From the NCBI RefSeq assembly GCF_034932065.1, contig NZ_JAYGHP010000006.1:124001-188000 (forward strand): a DNA stretch of 64,000 bases, written 5' to 3'. Both the position numbers and the translations under genes were made by a program. Numbering within the stretch: position 1 is the stretch's first letter; the number at the start of each line of letters is the position of its first letter. Below are positions 27,163 to 34,274 of this stretch, one piece after another. Below the pieces are notes generated by a model. It saw only the letters and a program-made list of their open reading frames with translations. It searched no databases and had not been told where the DNA came from. The stretch comes from Crocosphaera sp. UHCC 0190. GTDB lineage: Bacteria; Cyanobacteriota; Cyanobacteriia; Cyanobacteriales; Microcystaceae.

Positions 27163-29247
27163 TTATGCTACCTTTAATAAACCACTATGCCTTAACAATG
27201 GTTCCGTTTTGGGTTCCCTTCCTCGGAAAGCTTTAAACACTTCCATAGGGTGTAAACTTCCCCCTAATGCTAACACCGTATCTCGGAAACGTTTACCTGT
27301 TTCTGAAACCGCTTTTTCATCTTCTAACCCTGCTTCTTCAAAGGCCGAAAAAGCATCCGCACTTAACACTTCTGCCCACTTATAACTATAATAACCTGCT
27401 GCATAACCCCCCGCAAAAATATGACCAAAAGAACATAAAAATGCGTCTTCAGGTAACGGTTTCATGACGGTTGTTTTCTCAGCAATGCGTTCCCGAACTT
27501 GGGCCGGTGTTTCGTTTCCATTGGGTTGATAACGATGGTGTAATTCTAAGTCCAAGAAACTAAAATGTAGTTGCCGTAACATAGCCGAACCACTCATATA
27601 ATTACGAGCAGCAATTAACTTATTATAGTAATGTTCTGGTAGGGTTTCTCCCGTTTCATAATGCTTGGCCATGTTAAATAAAGTCGCTTTATCGTAACAC
27701 CAATTCTCCATAAATTGACTGGGCAATTCTACCGCATCCCATTCTACATTATTGATTCCTGATGCCCCAGGATAATCAACTTTTGTCAACATATGTTGTA
27801 ACCCATGACCGAATTCATGAAATAAGGTTGTTACTTCTTCAAAGGTCATTAAACTGGGTTTTCCATCAACAGGAGGGGTTTGATTACAAATTAAATAAGC
27901 AACGGGTAAACGGGTCGTAAATTGTTCTTCTAGGCGTATTTTTGCCCGTCCAATACAATCATTCATCCAGGCCCCTCCGCGCTTTTCTGCGGGACGACTA
28001 TAGGGGTCTAAATAAAAGTGTGCGATCGCTTCTCCTGCTTCATTATTGACCTGGAAATATCGTATATCTTCTTGCCAAACGGGTACCTCTCCATCTGCTG
28101 CAATAATTGTTACCCCAAAGATACGTTTTGCTAGGGTAAATAACCCGTCTAATACTTGAGGTAAAGGAAAATAAGGGCGTAATTCTTCGGCAGTAAAATT
28201 AAACAAGATTTCCCGTTGTTTTTCTGCCCAAAAACTTACATCCCAAGGCTGTAAATCCTCAGTTTTTGCAAAGGTTTTCAGGGTCTCTAAGTCTTTAACA
28301 GCAGCATCATAACTGACTTTTCTTAACTCTTCGAGTAAGGTTTCTACTGCTTCTACATTGGGGGCCATTTTACGGGCTAAACTCACCTCTGCATAGGTGT
28401 CATAACCTAATAATTGTGATTGTTCTTTCCGCAGTTCTAAGATACGCTCAATTAAAGGATTATTGTCCAATTCTCCCCTAGATGCACGGGAAATAGAGGC
28501 TTTATAAACCTTCTCCCTTAAGTCCTTTTGGGTGCTATATTTCATGAAGGGAATATAACTAGGATAATCTAAGGTTATTACCCAAGGGCCAGCTTCAGGG
28601 GTCGCTGTTTCTTCTCCTTCTGTACGGGCAGTTTGTGCGGCTAAACTGAGTAAACTTGCGGGCAAACCTTCGACTTCTTTTTCTGTCGTTAATTTTAGTT
28701 TAAAGGCTTTAGTTGCATCTAAAACATGGTTAGAAAATTTGGTAGAAAGGTCTGCCATTTCTAATTGAATTTGGTTGAATTTTTCCCGCTTTTCGTCCGT
28801 TAACCCAACTCCTGATAATTCTGCTTCTCTGATAGCTGTTTCAACAATGCGTTTTTGAGCATTTTCTAAGCTATCCCAAACAGAACTTTCTTTTAGGGTT
28901 TTAAAAGCTTGATAAAGGGGTTTACTTTGGCTTAGCTTGTTAATAAATTCCACAACTTGGGGTTGTACAGTTTCGTAAGCTTGCCGTAATTCAGGACTAT
29001 TTTTAACCCCCATTAAATGGCCGATAATTCCCCAAGTCCAAGTTAATTTTTCTTCGATTTCTGTTAGGGGTTCCACTAAACCTTCCCAACTGAGGATAAC
29101 AGATGCTTCAAGATGGGTTAATTTACTGTCTAACTCTGGCAGTAATTCTGTCATTGCTGGAATGACTTGTTCTGGTTTAATTTGGTCGAAGGGGGGAAGT
29201 CCTTTTCCTATTAGTAAGGGATTATGTGTTGAGGTTGTGATGGTCAT
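27163..29247 (-). CDS. prlC: Oligopeptidase A, M3 family zinc peptidase
   Basis: Cytosolic zinc oligopeptidase that degrades short peptides, including cleaved signal peptides. The zinc motif HEFGH is at residues 477-481, within TTLFHEFGHGLQHM, with the third ligand glutamate expected in NVEWDAVELPSQFMENW. The length of 694 residues fits PrlC/OpdA, and the ending FRGREPKTEPLLRHSGL is typical. It is transcribed as a single gene, separated from the restriction gene by a strong hairpin. Confidence 0.95.
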   Translation of the reverse strand: MTITTSTHNPLLIGKGLPPFDQIKPEQVIPAMTELLPELDSKLTHLEASVILSWEGLVEPLTEIEEKLTWTWGIIGHLMGVKNSPELRQAYETVQPQVVEFINKLSQSKPLYQAFKTLKESSVWDSLENAQKRIVETAIREAELSGVGLTDEKREKFNQIQLEMADLSTKFSNHVLDATKAFKLKLTTEKEVEGLPASLLSLAAQTARTEGEETATPEAGPWVITLDYPSYIPFMKYSTQKDLREKVYKASISRASRGELDNNPLIERILELRKEQSQLLGYDTYAEVSLARKMAPNVEAVETLLEELRKVSYDAAVKDLETLKTFAKTEDLQPWDVSFWAEKQREILFNFTAEELRPYFPLPQVLDGLFTLAKRIFGVTIIAADGEVPVWQEDIRYFQVNNEAGEAIAHFYLDPYSRPAEKRGGAWMNDCIGRAKIRLEEQFTTRLPVAYLICNQTPPVDGKPSLMTFEEVTTLFHEFGHGLQHMLTKVDYPGASGINNVEWDAVELPSQFMENWCYDKATLFNMAKHYETGETLPEHYYNKLIAARNYMSGSAMLRQLHFSFLDLELHHRYQPNGNETPAQVRERIAEKTTVMKPLPEDAFLCSFGHIFAGGYAAGYYSYKWAEVLSADAFSAFEEAGLEDEKAVSETGKRFRDTVLALGGSLHPMEVFKAFRGREPKTEPLLRHSGLLKVA

Positions 29248-29319
29248 AAGATGAGTGATAAGGAATCAAAAACGACAAAAGATAAGCTCAGATAAATGCC
29301 AATATTATATCATTTTTTT

Positions 29320-29352
29320 AAAATTGATTAACAGGCAAGATGCCTGTCCCAC
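29320..29352. repeat. REP-like repeat flanking the RAYT gene (left)
   Basis: AAAATTGATTA followed by the palindrome ACAGGCA-AGA-TGCCTGT (29331-29347) and CCCAC. It is a direct repeat of the element at 29974-30006, except that the three central bases are flipped (AGA versus TCT). Confidence 0.75.
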
Positions 29353-29359
29353 GGTTTAT

Positions 29360-29932
29360 CTAAAAAGTTTCCCATAAATAAGGATAATTTTCTGGAGTAT
29401 CTGAGAGATGAGCTTTAACAGGATTCAATTGAATATATTTCCAAGTATTCAAAAATTCTCTTCTGTTCCTGATTATGCGATCATATCGTTCATCTTGCCA
29501 AATTGTCCCAATATGTTTCATTACTTTAGGAATTTGTTTAGAACTATAGCTTTTAACACTATGTAAAATACTACTTAATGACCAACATTCTAGCTTATTT
29601 TGTGAAATCAGTACCCGTGGAACAGGCATCTTGCCTGTCTCAGATGTCTCAGATAAAATTGTTTTATCTATTTTGGGTAAAGGTTGAAGCAACCAATGAA
29701 CATGATCAGGCATAATAACAATAATAAAAGTCTGATACCTAGCATCTTTACAGTTGATACTTTGATCAAAAAACAAACAGCAATTTAGAACAATTTGTCT
29801 AGCATCAGTGCTTAATTTAAGTTTTTGCCAAGTCTTAAATGTCACAAAATATACTGAACCAGCTAATTCCCAATGGGGAAGATATCTTTGCTTAATGATT
29901 AATTGAGATGAATTTTGTAAAGGATTAGACAT
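29360..29932 (-). CDS. REP-associated tyrosine transposase (RAYT, TnpA-REP)
   Basis: Single-copy relative of IS200/IS605 transposases thought to mobilise REP palindromes. It has GSVYFVTFKTW near residues 25-35, the HUH metal motif at His77 and His79 (MPDHVHWLLQP), and tyrosine candidates in KSYSSKQIPK (Tyr129) and IWQDERYDRIIR (Tyr150). The C-terminus shows the family NPVKAHL stretch. Residues 100-106 (GKMPVPR) are encoded by a REP palindrome inside the reading frame. REP copies also flank the gene on both sides. It looks intact (190 residues), so it may be active. Confidence 0.9.
   Translation of the reverse strand: MSNPLQNSSQLIIKQRYLPHWELAGSVYFVTFKTWQKLKLSTDARQIVLNCCLFFDQSINCKDARYQTFIIVIMPDHVHWLLQPLPKIDKTILSETSETGKMPVPRVLISQNKLECWSLSSILHSVKSYSSKQIPKVMKHIGTIWQDERYDRIIRNRREFLNTWKYIQLNPVKAHLSDTPENYPYLWETF
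29622..29638. repeat. REP palindrome inside the RAYT reading frame
   Basis: ACAGGCA-TCT-TGCCTGT lies within the transposase gene and is read in frame, giving the residues around GKMPVPR. On the plus strand it is preceded by CCGTGG, matching the flank of the left REP copy read on the other strand. Confidence 0.8.
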
Positions 29933-29973
29933 CTAGAGGAAATTTAGATATTTGATGATTTATATTAGGAGCT

Positions 29974-30006
29974 AAAATTGATTAACAGGCATCTTGCCTG
30001 TACCAC
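29974..30006. repeat. REP-like repeat flanking the RAYT gene (right)
   Basis: AAAATTGATTA, then ACAGGCA-TCT-TGCCTGT (29985-30001) and ACCAC. Same orientation and flanks as the left copy, so the two bracket the RAYT gene as 33-bp direct repeats. Confidence 0.75.
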
Positions 30007-30013
30007 TTCTAAT

Positions 30014-31618
30014 TTAGAAAACTCTTTCTAAGGTTAAACTTTCCCCTGATTTTAATTGTTTTATTTGATCAGTTACATCTAACCAAGGTTGCAGTTGTCC
30101 CCGTTGAAAAGTGCGACTCATGACCACATAAATTGAGGTTTGATCACAACCTATTCCTGCATCAATAACCTGTTCCCAATTTCCTGATGTTGAGGTAAGT
30201 TCATCCGTAATTTTCCATTGTCCGTTTTCCCATAATAGGGTGCGAGAAAATTGAAAGGGAGCATCTTTTTTGCCCGTAATTAAAATCTTTTGCAGTAGTT
30301 TACGAATTAAGTTGGGAAAGAAACGCCCAAAACTATACATAACCACTCGTAAAATCATTAAATTGATGGTTGTCATTTGTTTCTGTTTTGCCCATCCTAA
30401 TGCTCCTTGAATGGTGATTTTATCTTCTTCAATCTCAACTTTATAGCGTTGACTGACTAAGTGGGCAACGGCATTTTTAATCTTGTTATTTTCTTTTACT
30501 TGTAAAGAAAACTGTGTATCCGAAACCAATAATTTATCATCTCTAAATAGTTTCAATACACCGCCTTTATTTAAGGCTAAATATAACTCTGTATTGTCCC
30601 TTCTATCAATTATTATTCCCCCTTCTTCTAATTGAAAACGTCCTGATGATCTCGGCTTAATTTCTGGTCTTGCTGAAACAAAATCTCGCCAAGCTAATAA
30701 ATAATTCCAGGTATGATGTCCAATGATATGATCATCAGCATAACAAGGAGCTAACCCATTTTTTAAACCCGTTAAAAATTGATCATTAATACTTAATGCT
30801 TCTGGCAACCATTTGCCTACTAATTCAAAGCCATGAGGAAAGAAATTATAAGTATTACGACTCGTATATTCTCCCCCGTATGAACCATCAGGATGCACAA
30901 ATTGAGAAGCTAAAATAACTGCTTTTGCAATGGCATCCTTAAGGCGATTATTGTCAGAATTAAATTCATAAATACGAGCTAAACATGATATAGTTAAAGT
31001 ATGATACCCTGGATCGCAACCTTCATATTCTTGAAACCAACCTTCAGGATTTTGCCAGGATAAAACCTGTTCTAATCTTCTCGTTTTTTGGTGATTCCAT
31101 TGATCAGTATTTAACAGTCGAGAAAGTAACTCTAAACATAGCACAATTAAAGCCTGATGATTTGTTAATCTCCCACTTTCTTGATGATGAGCTAACCAAT
31201 TAGCCCGTTTCACAAAAAAGTCAATTATCTGCTGATTATTTAAGCCCAATAATTGATAACTTTCCAGACAAGCAAGCAAAGAAAAAGCCGCCGCCCCTCC
31301 TGCTCTTTCAAAGGGAAAATAATCATCACAGGAACCGTCAGAATGCGCGCTTTTGGCAGCATATAAAATTCCCGCCTCTACCCAATCTTTAATAATCGGT
31401 TGTTGATAAAAAGGATTATTTGGGAGATTTGTATGATAAGCTAAAGCCAAAGGATAGACAAATTCTTGGGACATTCCACTAGGAAAATCAATGATTTTGT
31501 ATTGCCAAAAATTGCGATCAAAACAGCCATAGGTAGGACTGTGAGAGTTACGATCTAGTAAAGTTAAGAGCTTGGGAATTTGGGCGATCGCTTCAGTGGC
31601 AAAAAGATCTTTATTCAT
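30014..31618 (-). CDS. Alpha-toroid protein of unknown function, possible polysaccharide-active enzyme
   Basis: I do not recognise a named family. The first ~330 residues look like an alpha/alpha toroid, with repeated helical pairs and aromatic motifs (HSDGSCDDYFPFERAGGAAAFSLL; GCDPGYHTLTISCLARIYE; HPDGSYGGEYTSRNTYNFFPHG). The last ~200 are beta-rich (GRFQLEEGGIIIDRRDNTELYLALNKGG). This layout resembles heparinase II/III-type lyases and related enzymes, but a catalytic set cannot be assigned. There is no signal peptide, so a cytoplasmic or unusual location is likely. A molybdoenzyme gene lies 51 bp upstream on the same strand. Confidence 0.6.
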   Translation of the reverse strand: MNKDLFATEAIAQIPKLLTLLDRNSHSPTYGCFDRNFWQYKIIDFPSGMSQEFVYPLALAYHTNLPNNPFYQQPIIKDWVEAGILYAAKSAHSDGSCDDYFPFERAGGAAAFSLLACLESYQLLGLNNQQIIDFFVKRANWLAHHQESGRLTNHQALIVLCLELLSRLLNTDQWNHQKTRRLEQVLSWQNPEGWFQEYEGCDPGYHTLTISCLARIYEFNSDNNRLKDAIAKAVILASQFVHPDGSYGGEYTSRNTYNFFPHGFELVGKWLPEALSINDQFLTGLKNGLAPCYADDHIIGHHTWNYLLAWRDFVSARPEIKPRSSGRFQLEEGGIIIDRRDNTELYLALNKGGVLKLFRDDKLLVSDTQFSLQVKENNKIKNAVAHLVSQRYKVEIEEDKITIQGALGWAKQKQMTTINLMILRVVMYSFGRFFPNLIRKLLQKILITGKKDAPFQFSRTLLWENGQWKITDELTSTSGNWEQVIDAGIGCDQTSIYVVMSRTFQRGQLQPWLDVTDQIKQLKSGESLTLERVF

Positions 31619-31669
31619 TGATTTAAAGGTAGTAAAGCTTTAATATTATACCAATAGGTCAAGTTATTT

Positions 31670-33943
31670 TTACAACTCATCAACCTTATAAACTAAAACA
31701 GGAACCCGTTTATAAGCAGGAGTATGCGATCGCGGATCAATATGTGCTTTCATCAAAATATTAGCTTCAGGATAAAACATTAAAGCTGCACCTTGTTTAA
31801 TTGCACCACAAATTATCTCAATATTCTCTAAATGTCCCCCGTCTCCTTGCACTGTTACCCGTTGATGATTACTTAACCCTGCTTTTTCCACATCATCAGG
31901 GTGCATTAAAATACAATGACGGTGAGGCATTCCTCGATAGGGATCATCAGTGTGATAAACTACAGTATTATGTTGACGATAACTGCGCCCTGTAATTAAA
32001 GCAAGCACTATTCCAGAAAAGGGAACAGACACCCCAAAATCTTCGGGTTTAGGTAAACTAATCATAGGTAGGGGAGTCTCTTGCATCATTGCTTTTCCTG
32101 ATGCTGTCGGAAACTTTGGTTCTGTAAAAATGCGTCCTGAAATCGTAAATTCTTGTTTAGTTTCATCTATCTCCCCAATTTTTTCATAACCTGGGATGGT
32201 TTGAGAAATAAGTTGACGCACATATCGGGTGTCTTGTAATTTACGCCAATTTACGGGACTATCTCCCAGTAAACGATGGGCTAATTCTGTTATAAAATCG
32301 ACTTCTGAGACTAAATCTGCATCTTTTAAGTGAGTTTTCCCTGCATCATTAAAGCGCACAAAATTGTTACCAGATTCCACAGTGGTTTGGTGGGGATTTT
32401 CAAACCTGGTATAAACCGGAAGAATTAAAGTATTTTGTGACCCAAGGCCATGAAAATGACCTAAATTGGGTTTTGTAGATAGATAGATAACAGTTTCAAT
32501 GTTTCCTAAGGCCCGTTTTGCTTGGGTTAAATCGGGATTTGCTGCATAAAGATTACCCCCTAAACATAATAAAGTATCCACCTTCTTGTCATCTGCTGCA
32601 TCTATGAGTGATCGCGCGTCATACCCAGGAATAGAATTAAGCGATCGCCCTAACAACCTTTCCAATGCGTCTTGTATGTCTTGTCGCAGGTTGTTTGTCA
32701 CTCCCATTGATCCAAAACCTTGCACATTAGAATGGCCACGAATCGGCATTAATCCCGCCCCTAATTTTCCCACATTTGCGGTCATTAAGGCCGTATTCGC
32801 AATACTAAAAATGCTTTCCACTCCATTCACCTGTTGGGTTATCCCCATGGCCCAAGCAAAAACTACACCTTTTGCTTTACTGATAAGAGTAGCAGCAGTT
32901 TCAATGTCTGCTTGAGAAACACCACAAGTGTCTGTAATAGACTCCCAGGAAGTTGCTTGAGACTGTTGTAAGACAGTTTGCCAATTTTCGGTATAATTTT
33001 CGAGAAAATCTTGTTTAATTAAACCTCTTTCTATGAGAGACTTTTGTATACCGATAAACAAGGCCAGATCACTGCCAGGATGAGGTTTTAAGAATAAAGA
33101 AGCAATATCTGATCCTGAGATGAGAGACTTGACGGGAAACGCAGGAGACGCAAACTTAACTAACCCCACTTCTTCCACTGGGTTAATGACAATAACTGTC
33201 CCCCCGCGATCGCGTAATTTAATCAACTCATTCATTAACCGGGGATGGTTTGCGGGTGCATTAGAACCCACCAAAACCACACAATCTGACTCTTGTAAGC
33301 TTGCTAAACTAACAAAAGATGTAGCAGTCCCAAACACCGTTTTTAACCCCACTGCTGAGGCACGATGGCACAAATCAGAACAATCTGCTAAGTTATTAGA
33401 ACCCAGCGATCGCATCATCAGTTGTAACAAATAAGCGGCTTCGTTTGATGAACGTCCCGAACTATAAGACGCAAGGCGAGCAGCCGGTTTACGAAAGGAT
33501 ATTTCTACCAGATCATAGACTTCATTCCAGCTAATACGTTCATAATAAGACTTTCCTGCCCGTAAAATTACAGGAAAGCTTAAGCGTCCCAGTTTATCTG
33601 CTTCTTGTGAGGTGAATTTTTGTAATGCTTCGAGAGAATGCTGTTCAAAGACATGGGGTGTAATTCCTGGTTGAAGTTCGGCAGAAATTGCCTCAACACT
33701 TTTGACACAACGTTGTAAGGTTTCTCCGACTTCGTTAGTAAAACCCCCTTTTTGTCCTCCGGTTCCCCAAGCACAAGATAAACAAGCACTTTTGTGGAGT
33801 AGGGTTTGCCAGAGTTGGGGCCCCTCATGGGAAATAGTATGACGGGCCCAATCTTCGATTAATGGTAAACCACCCCCCATTTTTCGTCCAGGATTGGGTA
33901 ATTTGACCTTTTCTTCGGGTTGAACTTTGTTGCTATCTTCCAT
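31670..33943 (-). CDS. FdhF/YdeP-family molybdopterin oxidoreductase
   Basis: A 757-residue molybdopterin enzyme of the formate-dehydrogenase-like YdeP group. The molybdopterin domains read SYSSGRSSNEAAYLLQLMMR, GSNAPANHPRLM and RGHSNVQGFGSMG, with the dinucleotide-binding C-terminal domain (LITGRSYRQHNTVVYHT). The usual metal-ligand region is SDLCHRASAVGL, so a cysteine is available. Only a short CxxC (SACLSCAWG, near residue 53) stands at the N-terminus, not the four-cysteine FeS motif of classic FdhF. No sign of export is visible. The reaction is unknown; YdeP is linked to acid resistance in E. coli, which need not apply here. Confidence 0.85.
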   Translation of the reverse strand: MEDSNKVQPEEKVKLPNPGRKMGGGLPLIEDWARHTISHEGPQLWQTLLHKSACLSCAWGTGGQKGGFTNEVGETLQRCVKSVEAISAELQPGITPHVFEQHSLEALQKFTSQEADKLGRLSFPVILRAGKSYYERISWNEVYDLVEISFRKPAARLASYSSGRSSNEAAYLLQLMMRSLGSNNLADCSDLCHRASAVGLKTVFGTATSFVSLASLQESDCVVLVGSNAPANHPRLMNELIKLRDRGGTVIVINPVEEVGLVKFASPAFPVKSLISGSDIASLFLKPHPGSDLALFIGIQKSLIERGLIKQDFLENYTENWQTVLQQSQATSWESITDTCGVSQADIETAATLISKAKGVVFAWAMGITQQVNGVESIFSIANTALMTANVGKLGAGLMPIRGHSNVQGFGSMGVTNNLRQDIQDALERLLGRSLNSIPGYDARSLIDAADDKKVDTLLCLGGNLYAANPDLTQAKRALGNIETVIYLSTKPNLGHFHGLGSQNTLILPVYTRFENPHQTTVESGNNFVRFNDAGKTHLKDADLVSEVDFITELAHRLLGDSPVNWRKLQDTRYVRQLISQTIPGYEKIGEIDETKQEFTISGRIFTEPKFPTASGKAMMQETPLPMISLPKPEDFGVSVPFSGIVLALITGRSYRQHNTVVYHTDDPYRGMPHRHCILMHPDDVEKAGLSNHQRVTVQGDGGHLENIEIICGAIKQGAALMFYPEANILMKAHIDPRSHTPAYKRVPVLVYKVDEL

Positions 33944-34274
33944 GTTCCCTAAAACCTTGCTTACTCTTGAGAACGTTTATATTATTGCAGAAAACGGAGA
34001 ATTGATATACAATGCTGGAGTTGTATGCAATATTACTGGTGATGACTTGTGGAGTAAAATAAAACTCATCTTTCATCAATTTTATTATAAGTTTTTTTTA
34101 TCGTCACAGAGGAGAAATAACCCAAAAGTAGCCATTTTCTTTACTTTGTGATTCTATATTTTGAAGTTAACAAATTTAATGATGTTCGTGTCAGTTGTTT
34201 GTCTTAGTTTTTGACAACAATAATTCTGCGCGTTCACTTACCTAATCCTTCTAAAAACTAAGGAGCAATTCCTC
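33944..34274. promoter_or_regulatory. Divergent intergenic region with an NtcA-box-like sequence
   Basis: The 331-bp gap lies between the YdeP-type gene (leftward) and the protease gene (rightward). It contains GTA-N8-TAC at 34023-34036, the NtcA consensus, with TAAAAT (34055-34060) 18 bp later as a possible -10 box. The usual gap is about 22 bp, and such boxes occur by chance in a genome of this size. The AAGGAG ribosome-binding site of the protease starts at 34260. Confidence 0.35.

Noticed and set aside
33927-34151. Plus-strand 74-residue frame in the divergent region
   Set aside because: No signature, no clear ribosome-binding site, and it starts inside the molybdoenzyme gene.
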